DNA from: Nitrososphaerales archaeon TH5894
GTDB lineage: Archaea; Thermoproteota; Nitrososphaeria; Nitrososphaerales; Nitrososphaeraceae
Assembly (NCBI GenBank): GCA_014523485.1
Contig: JAATVK010000049.1
Span: 1-13,533 of the forward strand
Direction of reading: 5' to 3'
Length of the DNA: 13,533 nt
Positions within the stretch are counted from its first letter, which is position 1. Each line of letters opens with the position of its first letter. Under the pieces are notes generated by a model that ran no database searches, had not been told where the DNA came from, and saw only the letters and a program-made list of their open reading frames with translations. This document shows, piece by piece, positions 1-7,590 of this stretch. The position numbers and the translations under genes were made by a program.

Positions 1-30
1 AATTAATCTTAAAATACTCAATTTTATCAT

Positions 31-438
31 CTAAAATTTAGAACCAATAAGGTTATCTTTACATAATTCACAAACTTGTTCATCAATATTGGCCTCAATT
101 TTATGATGGACATCGCAAATAATAAATGAATATCTCATATAATTGCATAATTCTACAAACTTCGCCATAGTACTAGGAGTATATACTCTATTTGCTACAA
201 GATCTTGAGCAATGTCGTCGATTTTACGCATGATCTCGAAAATTGATGAAAGCTTGTTAATGAGTTCGATATCCCCTCTGGTTCCTCGAATATAATTGCT
301 AATAGCTGCTTGAGTGACGCCGAGAACTTTGGCAACAAATTCTTCCTTCATCTTGTATTCAACCGTTAATTTTTTTGCCAAAATAGCTCGAATAGCAGGA
401 ATTAAGGATTTAGCTTCTATTTCTGAAGGGAGTAACAT
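31..438 (-). CDS. HTH (XRE-type) transcriptional regulator with C-terminal Cys/His motif
   Basis: A 135-residue protein. Residues about 8-52 form a helix-turn-helix: the wording EEFVAKVLGVTQAAISNYIRG (about 32-52) is the classic recognition unit of XRE-like archaeal regulators, followed by RGD. This N-terminal pattern (M-LP-EI, P-IR--LAK-L) fits the archaeal COG2522 group of predicted regulators. The C-terminal part has C108-x2-H111 and C123-x2-C126, a possible metal-binding site, though the spacing is not one I can assign to a named zinc finger. Start: the ATG at 438 has no Shine-Dalgarno sequence, but a TATA-like box (461-469 on the plus strand) lies about 23-31 nt upstream, as expected for a leaderless archaeal mRNA. 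It is divergent from the oxidoreductase gene, so that gene and itself are possible targets; this is inference. The ligand and regulon are unknown. Confidence 0.85.
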   Translation of the reverse strand: MLLPSEIEAKSLIPAIRAILAKKLTVEYKMKEEFVAKVLGVTQAAISNYIRGTRGDIELINKLSSIFEIMRKIDDIAQDLVANRVYTPSTMAKFVELCNYMRYSFIICDVHHKIEANIDEQVCELCKDNLIGSKF

Positions 439-460
439 CTAATTCTAATAGAAAGAAAAA

Positions 461-469
461 TTATATAAG
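461..469 (-). promoter_or_regulatory. TATA-like box for the HTH regulator
   Basis: On the minus strand this reads CTTATATAA, 23-31 nt before the ATG at 438. That is the expected TATA-to-start distance for a leaderless archaeal transcript. It is one of the clearer promoter matches in the window, but no transcription start is known. Confidence 0.5.
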
Positions 470-585
470 TTTTCTTGAATTCTAATTTATAAACCAAAGA
501 GGTATATAGTTCTAATTTCAGAAAATGCATAAATACAACGTTTTTTTTTTTACATTATATGGTTATGAATAAGTTGTCCACATCA

Positions 586-597
586 TTTAACATATTT
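586..597 (+). promoter_or_regulatory. Possible TATA element for the LLM oxidoreductase
   Basis: TTTAACATATTT lies about 27-38 nt before the ATG at 624. A second candidate, TACATTATAT (551-560), would give a leader of about 40 nt that includes the GGAGG at 608. I cannot choose between them from sequence alone. An 11-T run (541-551) lies just upstream. Confidence 0.3.
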
Positions 598-623
598 ACC
601 ATAAAATGGAGGATGATGTGTTA

Positions 624-1706
624 ATGAAAACAAAATTCGGGTTTACACAGGGTCTGAATGTTGCGAGACTAGGTTTGGATGAGAATCAGGTAATTACTGC
701 TTGCCAAATGGCTGATAGGCTAGATTTTGACTCTATTTGGGCAATGGATCACACGAATGTTCCTCAATGGAAAAATGCTATCGTGAATGATGCTTGGTTA
801 ATGCTAGCCGCAATCGGAGCTCTCACAACTAAAGTAGAATTAGGTACATGTGTTACAGATGCAATAAGACGTCATCCATCAACAATTGCCCTTACTACTG
901 TGACATTGGATAGATTAACGAATGGAAGGGGTATGTTGGGCATTGGTGCAGGTGAAGCCCAAAATGTAGTAGATTTTGGAATAGAATTCACTAAACCTGT
1001 CACTAAATTAAAGGAACAACTTGAGGTCATAGTAAAACTTTTTCAATCTGATCCCGAGAATAGAGTAGATTATAGTGGACAATATTATAAATTAACTAAT
1101 GCGTGTTTACAGGCCAAAAGCATAAGAAAACCACGACCTCCAATTTATATAGCTGCTGGTGCTCCAAAAACCTTGGAATTATGTGCTAAATATGGTGATG
1201 GTTGGATTCCCATAGGATATACTCCTGAATTATTCAAGTCACATGCTAATGTAATTCAAGAACATGCCAAGAATAATGGTAGAGATCTTTCATCTTTTCA
1301 ATTCGCAAATGATGTAGATGTCTATTTCACTGAAGATGGTGAAGAGGCATGGAACAAGATGAAAAACGCAGTTAAAGTCAGTCTTTATAAACCGGAATTA
1401 TTAAAAGTTCATAATATTTCTCAGGATTCTGAATTTGATTTTAGAAAATATTTTACCGAATATACAATGGATAAACCAGAAATGATGGAACAAATGAAAA
1501 AAGCAGCATTAAAAATTCCTGATAGTGTTGCCAGGACTGCTATAGGAGTTGGAAAGCCAGATGAAGTTATAGAAATGCTGGAACGCTTTATAAATGCTGG
1601 AACCAATCATTTTATAATAAGATTCTGGGGAGATGGATATTTTAAAAATATAGAATTATTTGGAAAGAAGGTTATTCCCTATTTTAGAGAACAGGAACAA
1701 AAATAA
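624..1706 (+). CDS. LLM-class (luciferase-like, F420/flavin-dependent) oxidoreductase
   Basis: A 360-residue TIM-barrel protein of the bacterial luciferase-like family (COG2141), whose archaeal members commonly use coenzyme F420 and include methylene-H4MPT reductase. Visible family marks: the opening strand KFGFTQGLN, AMDHTN (40-45), RRHPS (82-86), the glycine-rich GRGMLGIGAGEAQN (101-114) and RPPIYIAAGAPKTLELCAKY (171-190) followed by GDGWIPIG. The substrate cannot be read from the sequence; F420 rather than FMN is inferred from the archaeal context. Start choice: the ATG at 606 is also in frame and adds six residues (MEDDVL). I prefer 624 because homologous proteins start close to the KFGF strand, GGAGG (608-612) sits 11 nt before it, and an AT-rich TTTAACATATTT (586-597) lies at TATA distance. 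It is convergent with the nuclease gene downstream. Confidence 0.9.
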   Translation: MKTKFGFTQGLNVARLGLDENQVITACQMADRLDFDSIWAMDHTNVPQWKNAIVNDAWLMLAAIGALTTKVELGTCVTDAIRRHPSTIALTTVTLDRLTNGRGMLGIGAGEAQNVVDFGIEFTKPVTKLKEQLEVIVKLFQSDPENRVDYSGQYYKLTNACLQAKSIRKPRPPIYIAAGAPKTLELCAKYGDGWIPIGYTPELFKSHANVIQEHAKNNGRDLSSFQFANDVDVYFTEDGEEAWNKMKNAVKVSLYKPELLKVHNISQDSEFDFRKYFTEYTMDKPEMMEQMKKAALKIPDSVARTAIGVGKPDEVIEMLERFINAGTNHFIIRFWGDGYFKNIELFGKKVIPYFREQEQK

Positions 1707-1710
1707 TCCC

Positions 1711-1735
1711 ATTATTATTTTTTTCAATCTTCTTG
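1711..1735 (+). terminator. T-rich terminator-like tract after the LLM oxidoreductase
   Basis: Five bases past the stop codon comes ATTATTATTTTTTTC, including seven consecutive T (1718-1724), then a pyrimidine-rich stretch. Archaeal RNA polymerase commonly stops at such T-runs without a hairpin. The 49-nt gap separates two convergent genes. Confidence 0.4.
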
Positions 1736-1755
1736 TACCCATTGAATTCTAACGA

Positions 1756-2820
1756 CTATTTAATAAAATAGTCTAATATTTGGATGTCATTTTTTCTTCT
1801 AATATTATGTTTTTTATCTATTTGTTTTGTTTTATTTAGTTTATGAGAAATAGGAATAGCATTATATCCAAAATTGTTAAGTGTCCTTGCAAATTCTACT
1901 GCAAAACCATGGATTGTATATATTTTTTTAGGATTGCATTTTTTTACTACCTCAATTAATTCATTAAAATCACAGTGATCACTCAATGGAAGTGCATGAT
2001 CTATTCCCATCATGAATCTATATCGCGGACTACAAGCCCATCCACTAAACCCTATAGTTATTGTATTATATTTTTCTTTCATATATTTTAAAAATCTTGA
2101 ATTTCCATTCATTAATGGAGCTAACATTATCCAAGGATACTTCGTCTCTAATAGTCTATCTTTTTCTGCTTCTGTAAAGCAAGTTGTATTTCTTAGCGAT
2201 ATCCCCATATTTCGATATACAGTATTAATCACTTCTATGCTATCGTAAGAAAAAAAAGGATCCCAATGACCAAACAAATTAGTTAATAATTGAGCTTTTC
2301 CTAATGGATAGCCCATGAGAATAACAGGATGACCTTTATCATAAGCATCAGCAATAATTTTATTTGCTTGATGAATTATTTCTCTATGATTGGGAAAGAT
2401 GTAGTCCTGTAACCCAAATGTAGATTCAATTATTAAAGTATCTACCTGAGGTATTTTTTTAGGCAGCTTAAGGAATGCTCGTTTTCTTATTGAGATGTCT
2501 CCAGTATAAAATGTGTCGTTGAAAGCGAGTAATCCTTTAGATCCTAATATGTGACCAGAATCTATCAATTCTAAATCTTTTCCTTCATATATTGCATTTG
2601 TGATTTCATAACCTCTTGCATTTGCTATTGCTTCTGTCTCTACAGAAGTAATGGTTGTAATTTTTGATTTATTTCGAGGTTTACGATAAACATGATCTGA
2701 ATGAGCATGCGAAATAAAAACAAAATCATTACTCTCAACCTTGGAAGGATCTAGTAAAATTCGTGTTTCATTTTTCTCCAATAATAAACCATAATTTGTT
2801 GATCTTAAATGAGAGGGCAT
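1756..2820 (-). CDS. Beta-CASP metallo-beta-lactamase nuclease (COG1236-like)
   Basis: A 354-residue predicted nuclease of the metallo-beta-lactamase/beta-CASP group, which acts on DNA or RNA with two zinc ions. The expected motifs are present in order: HAHSDH (38-43, motif II), H90 in SGHILGS (motif III), D108 in TGD (motif IV), then beta-CASP motif A at E132 (IEST), motif B at H282 (LSDHCDF) and motif C at H304 (TIHG). It has no KH domains and is far shorter than archaeal aCPSF1. It most resembles the short exonucleases related to mRNA 3'-end processing factors and the bacterial ligase-associated exonuclease. DNA versus RNA substrate cannot be decided here. The ATG at 2820 has an AT-rich TATA-like stretch (2839-2850) 19-30 nt upstream. 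It is divergent from purN. Confidence 0.88.
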   Translation of the reverse strand: MPSHLRSTNYGLLLEKNETRILLDPSKVESNDFVFISHAHSDHVYRKPRNKSKITTITSVETEAIANARGYEITNAIYEGKDLELIDSGHILGSKGLLAFNDTFYTGDISIRKRAFLKLPKKIPQVDTLIIESTFGLQDYIFPNHREIIHQANKIIADAYDKGHPVILMGYPLGKAQLLTNLFGHWDPFFSYDSIEVINTVYRNMGISLRNTTCFTEAEKDRLLETKYPWIMLAPLMNGNSRFLKYMKEKYNTITIGFSGWACSPRYRFMMGIDHALPLSDHCDFNELIEVVKKCNPKKIYTIHGFAVEFARTLNNFGYNAIPISHKLNKTKQIDKKHNIRRKNDIQILDYFIK

Positions 2821-2838
2821 GACAACCTATTTTCTATC

Positions 2839-2850
2839 ATATATTTTAAT
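2839..2850 (-). promoter_or_regulatory. TATA-like stretch for the beta-CASP nuclease
   Basis: On the minus strand it reads ATTAAAATATATG, 19-30 nt before the ATG at 2820, fitting a leaderless start. It is within the 138-nt gap shared with divergent purN, for which I see no convincing TATA box. Confidence 0.35.
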
Positions 2851-2958
2851 TAAGTGTTTAGGTCATTTCCGGAGTACACTATCAGATATTTTGTCATGAT
2901 GTCCATAAACACAAACTTCAAAAGAGATGTTGAGTAAGTATTAGCAAGTAAAATTCTC

Positions 2959-3576
2959 ATGCTTAATATGGCTATATTAATTTCTGGAAGAGGCAGTAAT
3001 ATGCATGCCATCTTATCCTCACATGCACAATCAAAATTAAGATATATAAAGCCATGTGTGGTTATATCAAATAATAAAGATGCTCCCGGATTAAAAATTG
3101 CTAAGGAACAATTTGGTATAGCAACCGAGGTGATTTTAAGTAATGGAAAAAAAGGTTGGGAATATGATCGAGAGATTGATTCAGTATTAAAGAAATATGG
3201 CGTGTATCCTTCAAATGGTATTATCTGTCTTGCTGGCTATATGCGAATCTTGAGTGCCCAATTCGTAAAAAAATACAAACTTAGAATACTTAATGTACAT
3301 CCATCATTGTTGCCATCATTTAAGGGTCTCAATGCGCAAAAGCAGGCATTTGATTATGGAGTAAAAATTTCCGGATGCACCGTTCACTTTATAGATGATA
3401 ATATTGATACTGGGCCTATTATCATACAAGAGAGTGTTCCTATTTATGATACCGATACAGAAGAAGATATCTCTAAACGTATATTAAAAATAGAACATAA
3501 GTTATATCCTCTAGCAATAAAACTTTTTTCTGATGGGAAATTAAGGTTAGAAGGACGCAAAGTACATCTTTTATAG
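2959..3576 (+). CDS. purN: Phosphoribosylglycinamide formyltransferase (GAR transformylase)
   Basis: Transfers the formyl group of 10-formyl-tetrahydrofolate to glycinamide ribonucleotide (GAR), the third step of purine synthesis. At 205 residues it is the normal PurN length. The N-terminal phosphate-binding loop ILISGRGSNMHAIL (6-19) and the catalytic block ILNVHPSLLPSFKGLNA are intact. The catalytic triad is N112, H114 and D150 (in DDNIDTGPII), corresponding to the E. coli Asn/His/Asp triad with the same spacing. The ATG at 2959 puts the family's first beta strand at residue 4; a second ATG at 2968 is also possible. The SWIM gene follows after 36 nt on the same strand. purD, which makes its substrate, lies downstream beyond the decayed insertion sequence, and the folate genes that supply its cofactor are nearby. 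Confidence 0.95.
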   Translation: MLNMAILISGRGSNMHAILSSHAQSKLRYIKPCVVISNNKDAPGLKIAKEQFGIATEVILSNGKKGWEYDREIDSVLKKYGVYPSNGIICLAGYMRILSAQFVKKYKLRILNVHPSLLPSFKGLNAQKQAFDYGVKISGCTVHFIDDNIDTGPIIIQESVPIYDTDTEEDISKRILKIEHKLYPLAIKLFSDGKLRLEGRKVHLL

Positions 3577-3580
3577 TATT

Positions 3581-3588
3581 ATTTAATT
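3581..3588 (+). promoter_or_regulatory. TATA-like box for the SWIM protein gene
   Basis: ATTTAATT lies 25-32 nt before the ATG at 3613, just past the purN stop. It suggests the SWIM gene can be transcribed on its own as a leaderless mRNA instead of only by read-through from purN. Confidence 0.4.
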
Positions 3589-3612
3589 TATCTAAATAAT
3601 TAACATATTAAA

Positions 3613-3921
3613 ATGTCTAATTCTCTTGTTCCAAATGATTTAGAAAGTAACCATATACTTAAGCTTCATTATTTTGTTCCGAGTGAAAGAAAATTATGGA
3701 CTATTATTGGAAAAAATAATGAATATTGGTTAGATCCTGAATTAGATTATTGCTCATGCAAGCATTATTACTATAAAACACTATCTGGAAAAGAGAAATG
3801 TCAACATTTAAAGATCTTCAACGAATTTCTAAAAAAAAATAATTATGATAAAATAAAATTCTCGGATGAAGAATATTCTGGTTTTCTTATTACTCTTATA
3901 AAAGATATTCTTAGAATTTAA
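3613..3921 (+). CDS. Small SWIM-type zinc-finger protein
   Basis: A 102-residue protein with a SWIM zinc-finger signature C-x-C-x(n)-C-x-H: C47, C49, C63 and H65, with a 13-residue spacer. The region before it (W29-TIIGKNNEYWLDPE) is the typical beta-hairpin that leads into SWIM fingers. SWIM domains bind nucleic acid or protein partners and occur in transposases, helicases and recombination mediators of the Sws1 kind. There is no other domain, so this may be a small adaptor, but the partner is unknown. The C-terminal 35 residues look helical (LIKDILRI). It follows purN by 36 nt and precedes the IS6-like remnant. It does not appear to be part of that transposase, which has its own separate reading frames. 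Confidence 0.8.
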   Translation: MSNSLVPNDLESNHILKLHYFVPSERKLWTIIGKNNEYWLDPELDYCSCKHYYYKTLSGKEKCQHLKIFNEFLKKNNYDKIKFSDEEYSGFLITLIKDILRI

Positions 3922-3972
3922 AATAAAATAATAAAATGTGTCGTTATATCCAAAAAAACATTAACTTATTAT

Positions 3973-4703
3973 GGCTATGTCAATTTAAGAAAAAAGATTT
4001 AGCTGTTAAATAAATGTCCTATTTCTAATCTCTGTGTATAAGATTTTTTGATGAGAAATATAAAATATTGTAATGTATTGTACTCGTTGTATTTGTATTT
4101 GCTTGGTCTCAGTTTATGTAATACGTCCAAGGCTTTGAATATCTTAAGAGACAAGAAAAGAAGTATTGTTTCGGTATGAAGTAGATTCAGATTTATGATT
4201 CATATCAAGTCTACAAACAAAAAGTATTTACTTTTCTAATAGATGAATTTGTTATTCAGATAAGTAATGAATATTTCTGGTTGTGGATTCGTATAGAACC
4301 GGTATACAGTTTTGTGCTTGGAAATCATATCTCAGAACAGAGATACATGTTTGTTACTGAATGATTCATATCGTTAAATGAGAAATATGGGAAATACAGT
4401 TTAAACTGATGGTGGAAGGTGGTTTCAAGAAAAATGAAATGTCCTAGATTTGAAACATGATCTACATTTACCATTAGAAAAAAGTTTGAATGAAAGAGCC
4501 AATCAGTATTTGAATGTTGAATGGAGAGTTTTGACGACTACCATACCTGTATTCAAAAAGAAGAAAATGCATGTAATCTATTTCATGTAAATTACTGGTT
4601 ACAATTCTTTGTTTTCATGTATAATGATATGATATCTAATAAGAATAATTATTTTATTATCCGGCTAAAAAGGAGCAAAATTTACCATAAGTTAACATAG
4701 TCC
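3973..4703 (+). mobile_element. Decayed IS6-like insertion sequence with recognisable terminal inverted repeats
   Basis: About 731 bp, the size of an IS6-family element. The left end GGCTATGTCAATTTAAG (3973-3989) and the reverse complement of the right end GGACTATGTTAACTTATG (4686-4703) match after one gap at most positions (shared CTATGTyAAyTTA), and both begin with GG as IS6 ends usually do. CTTATT occurs at 3965-3970 and again at 4703-4708, which may be the remains of a target duplication, although the spacing to the ends is not exact. The interior carries a broken transposase reading frame. The family assignment rests on the translated fragments and the size, not on a database match. Confidence 0.7.
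4012..4640 (+). pseudogene. IS6-like DDE transposase, multiply frameshifted
   Basis: Fragments in two alternating frames give one collinear transposase. 4012-4176: a CPISN start, then MRNIKYCNVLYSLYLYLLG, LSLCNTSKALNILRD and KKRSIVSV, ended by TGA where a Trp codon is likely. 4227-4400: FLIDEF (first catalytic Asp, codon 4242-4244), EYFWLWIRIEP, HISEQRYMFV, a stop at 4362, then FISLNEKYGKYS. 4405-4562: TDGGRWF (second Asp, codon 4408-4410), a stop, then LKHDLHLPLEKSLNERANQY with the C-terminal Glu region. 4569-4640: ACNLFHVNYWLQFFVF. At least three frameshifts and several stops mean it cannot make an active transposase. It resembles the IS6-like transposases common in thaumarchaeal genomes. 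Confidence 0.8.
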
Positions 4704-4733
4704 TTATTGGTGTTAAATTTAAAAATTACATAG

Positions 4734-4741
4734 AAATATAG
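4734..4741 (+). promoter_or_regulatory. TATA-like box for purD
   Basis: AAATATAG lies 23-30 nt before the TTG start at 4764, fitting a leaderless mRNA. It lies 31 nt outside the right end of the insertion-sequence remnant, so the purD promoter region is close to, but not inside, the element. Confidence 0.35.
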
Positions 4742-4763
4742 CATATTTAATATTAACTGTTAC

Positions 4764-6038
4764 TTGAAACAAAATATACTTATTGTAGGGTCTGGAGGAA
4801 GAGAACATGCATTAGGATGGAAATTATCGGAAAGCCAATCTGTAAGTATGATATATTATTGTCCTGGAAATGGAGGAACAATAAATAACCTTTCTTTTTC
4901 TATAACTGATTTTTATGATATAAAATCATTTGCAAAAAAAAATAATTGTATTGTGGTGGTTGGTCCAGAAGAACCATTAACAAAGGGAATAGTTAACGAA
5001 TTATCAGATAGTATAACTGTGTTCGGACCAACTAGAGAAGCTGCTCAATTAGAATCCAGTAAATCTTTTGCAAAACAATTTATGAAAGAAAATAATATTC
5101 CGACAGCTGACTATAATAGTTTTTCAGATCCTGAAAAAGCCAAAGATTATGTGTACAATACACATAAGTCTTTAGTTATAAAAGCTGATGGTCTTGCTGC
5201 AGGAAAAGGAGTCGTTGTGTGCGATAATAAAGAAGATGCCCTGAATGCAATTGATTCTATAATGATAAGAAAGAGTTTTGGAAATTCTGGAAATGTTATA
5301 GTAATAGAGGAGCGTCTTTTTGGTGAAGAGGTTTCATTTATCGGACTATCTGACGGTAATACTATTATACCTATGGTTACAGCCCAAGATTATAAACGAA
5401 TTTATGATAGTGATAAGGGCCCAAATACTGGTGGTATGGGAAGTTTTTCTCCATCCAGAATCGTATCTACTGATCTTTTTAATGATATATTAAATAAAAT
5501 TATGAAAAAAACTATAACGGCTATGAAAAAAAATAGTAATCCATTTAGAGGATTTCTATATGCTGGTTTGATGATTGAGAAAGATACTCAAAAAATACAT
5601 GTTTTAGAATATAATGTAAGAATGGGTGACCCAGAATGTCAATCTATAATGATGAGAATGAATTCGGATTTATTCGATTATATTAAAGGGTCAATATCTG
5701 GAACTTTGGATACTTTACCTCCTATTAGATGGTCTGAAAATCCAGCAATTTGTATAGTCATGGCAGAAAAAGGATATCCATTAAACTATAAAACAGGAAA
5801 CGTTATTCATGGATTGAATTCTTCTTTTGGGCACAATATTAAGATTTTTCATGCTGGTACAATACGAGATAATGATAATAAGAAAATCCTTACCTCAGGA
5901 GGAAGAGTCTTAGGAGTTACAGCAATTGGAAGAGATTTTTATAAGGCCAGATCAAACGCCTACGACGCAGTAAAAAAAATATACTGGGGAAAAGCAAATC
6001 AATATTATCGCAAAGATATAGGCTTGAAAGCTATTTAG
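4764..6038 (+). CDS. purD: Phosphoribosylamine-glycine ligase (GAR synthetase)
   Basis: Joins phosphoribosylamine and glycine with ATP to give GAR, the second step of purine synthesis and the source of the PurN substrate. At 424 residues it is full length. In order: the N-terminal Rossmann-like motif ILIVGSGGREHALGW (5-19), GPEEPLTKGI (67-76), the ATP-grasp lysine loop VIKADGLAAGKGVVV (138-152), GEEVSFI (187-193), GPNTGGMGSFSP (219-230), GFLYAGLMI (263-271) and the metal-binding block LEYNVRMGDPECQ (281-293). The start is TTG at 4764; no ATG lies in frame near it, and the family's first strand begins at residue 5, so the TTG is well placed. The stop codon overlaps the stop codon of the convergent cyclo-ligase gene by four bases. 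Confidence 0.95.
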   Translation: MKQNILIVGSGGREHALGWKLSESQSVSMIYYCPGNGGTINNLSFSITDFYDIKSFAKKNNCIVVVGPEEPLTKGIVNELSDSITVFGPTREAAQLESSKSFAKQFMKENNIPTADYNSFSDPEKAKDYVYNTHKSLVIKADGLAAGKGVVVCDNKEDALNAIDSIMIRKSFGNSGNVIVIEERLFGEEVSFIGLSDGNTIIPMVTAQDYKRIYDSDKGPNTGGMGSFSPSRIVSTDLFNDILNKIMKKTITAMKKNSNPFRGFLYAGLMIEKDTQKIHVLEYNVRMGDPECQSIMMRMNSDLFDYIKGSISGTLDTLPPIRWSENPAICIVMAEKGYPLNYKTGNVIHGLNSSFGHNIKIFHAGTIRDNDNKKILTSGGRVLGVTAIGRDFYKARSNAYDAVKKIYWGKANQYYRKDIGLKAI

Positions 6039-6601
6039 AAATAAATAATTCTTTTTTCAGTAAATAATGCATTTACAGGAAGATCGTTTTCTGTTTTTGG
6101 TATTTTATTTATTATCTGTTTTTCAAATGCTAGTCCTATAATGTAGGAAGCTTTTCCTTTAGAAAGAAATCTATCATAGTATCCTTTTCCATAACCTATT
6201 CGATTTCCTTGCAAATCAAATGCAATACCAGGTACAATTAGTAAATCCATTTCTTCAATTATAGAATCAGATGTTGAATTCTCTAATATTCCGTATTTTC
6301 CTTTTGTCATTTTAATAACTTCAAACGAATTCTCAATAATTTTAAAGAATACAATCCTATTTGCGTCAATTATTCTTGGTAAACCAATAGTTTTTTTTGT
6401 GGATAATGAATGTTTAATTATTTCAAAGGTATTTACTTCCGATCCAATTGGGAAGTATATTCCTATTGATAGAGATTTTTTAAATTCTTTTGTAGAAATT
6501 ACCCTTTTACTGATAATATTACTACAAGTTACAATTTCGTTTTGCGTAAGAGAATTCCGTATCCTTAAAATTTCTTGACGTATCTGATCTTTTGATAACA
6601 T
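6035..6601 (-). CDS. 5-formyltetrahydrofolate cyclo-ligase
   Basis: Converts 5-formyl-THF to 5,10-methenyl-THF using ATP, returning this storage form to the active one-carbon pool. At 188 residues it is typical for the family. Motifs: SKDQIRQEILRIR (3-15, the N-terminal Lys/Arg region near ATP), YFPIGSEVNT (49-58, folate-binding Glu55), KYGILEN (102-108), DLLIVPGIAFDLQGNRIGYG (119-138) continuing into KGYYDRFL, the nucleotide-binding hallmark, and DLPVNALFTE near the end. It lies 16 nt after folD on the same strand with no promoter visible between them, so the two are very probably one operon. I see no Shine-Dalgarno sequence before its ATG. Its end overlaps the purD stop in the opposite direction. 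Confidence 0.92.
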   Translation of the reverse strand: MLSKDQIRQEILRIRNSLTQNEIVTCSNIISKRVISTKEFKKSLSIGIYFPIGSEVNTFEIIKHSLSTKKTIGLPRIIDANRIVFFKIIENSFEVIKMTKGKYGILENSTSDSIIEEMDLLIVPGIAFDLQGNRIGYGKGYYDRFLSKGKASYIIGLAFEKQIINKIPKTENDLPVNALFTEKRIIYF

Positions 6602-6617
6602 ATTTTTTGGTATATTC

Positions 6618-7466
6618 TTATTGGATTAATATTCTCCTGGCTGCATAGACAGTATTTTTTAAAAGCATAGCTATCGTCATAGGTCCTACACCACCAGGTA
6701 CAGGAGTTATCAATGAAGCTTTTTTTGAAACGTTTTCATAATCTACGTCCCCCATTACTTTCCCATTTTCACGAGATATTCCTATATCAATTACTACTGC
6801 ATTATCTTTCACTAAATCATCTGTGAGTTTGAATAATTTTCTATTCCCTACTGCAGTGATGACTATGTCTGAAGTTATAATTTTGTCCTTAAGATTCTTC
6901 GTCTTCGAATGACATATCATAACGGTTGCATCTTTATCGAGTAAAAGTAATGATAGAGGCTTCCCTACAAGAATACTTCTATTTACTATAATGGCATCTT
7001 TTCCCTTTAATTCAACTTTGTAGTATTTGAGTAATTCCATAACTCCTAATGGAGTACACGGAATAAATGATGGTTGTTTGTTTAGTAATAAACCTGCATT
7101 ATAATATGTTAATCCATCTATGTCTTTCAGAGGTCTAATTGCATTAATAACATTAAATTGATTTATATGTTCAGGAAGAGGTAGTTGCAATAAGATCCCG
7201 TGAACTGATTGATCTTCATTCAATCTCTTTATTAATTCAATCAACTTTTTTTCTTCGATTGATGGACTAATTGTATTATCTTTTGTTTCAATACCAACTT
7301 CAGAACATGCTCTATGTTTATTTCTTACATAAATAGCTGAAGCAGGATCATCTCCTACCAAAATGGTTGACAAGCATGGATAAATTCCTTTTTTCTTTAA
7401 CTGCTGAATTTCTATAATTAATTCCGCTTTTATCTTTGATGAAACTTCAAGCCCACTAATTATCAA
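6618..7466 (-). CDS. folD: Bifunctional methylene-THF dehydrogenase / methenyl-THF cyclohydrolase
   Basis: Interconverts 5,10-methylene-THF, 5,10-methenyl-THF and 10-formyl-THF with NADP, supplying the formyl donor for PurN. At 282 residues it is standard length. The catalytic Tyr46/Lys50 pair sits in YVRNKHRACSEVGI, Gln94 in LLQLPLPEHI, Asp117 in KDIDGLTYYNAG. The C-terminal nucleotide-binding half shows FIPCTPLGVMELL, VNRSILVGKPL, CHSKT, DIVITAVG, VIDIGI, GDVDYE and ITPVPGGVGPMTIAML. One small oddity: the usual GRS turn is NRS here. The start is TTG at 7466, with no ATG in frame; the family's N-terminal I-x-G strand begins at once. A TATA-like box lies 25-32 nt upstream. It is the first gene of an operon with the cyclo-ligase. 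Confidence 0.95.
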   Translation of the reverse strand: MIISGLEVSSKIKAELIIEIQQLKKKGIYPCLSTILVGDDPASAIYVRNKHRACSEVGIETKDNTISPSIEEKKLIELIKRLNEDQSVHGILLQLPLPEHINQFNVINAIRPLKDIDGLTYYNAGLLLNKQPSFIPCTPLGVMELLKYYKVELKGKDAIIVNRSILVGKPLSLLLLDKDATVMICHSKTKNLKDKIITSDIVITAVGNRKLFKLTDDLVKDNAVVIDIGISRENGKVMGDVDYENVSKKASLITPVPGGVGPMTIAMLLKNTVYAARRILIQ

Positions 7467-7490
7467 CTTAATTTATACGAAATTAACTTA

Positions 7491-7498
7491 TTTATAAA
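7491..7498 (-). promoter_or_regulatory. TATA-like box for the folD operon
   Basis: TTTATAAA, a palindrome, centred about 28 nt upstream of the TTG start at 7466. Its position supports the TTG as a leaderless start. The rest of the 155-nt gap to the phosphoesterase gene shows no further feature that I can recognise. Confidence 0.5.
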
Positions 7499-7590
7499 AT
7501 CTATCAAGGTAGGAAAATATAAGATTTGGAGTAAAATCGGGTTATTTTTGTAAAAAATCAAAAGTTAATACAAGGATTAGAAAGTGAAAA

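Noticed and set aside
541..551. Run of 11 T as a terminator or regulatory element
   Set aside because: It lies between divergent starts, downstream of no gene on the plus strand; a plain homopolymer in AT-rich DNA is enough to explain it.
1421..1606. Minus-strand open frame of 61 codons
   Set aside because: Lies wholly inside the LLM oxidoreductase gene and shows no family features.
2012..2248. Plus-strand open frame of 78 codons
   Set aside because: Opposite-strand shadow of the beta-CASP nuclease, whose motifs are complete.
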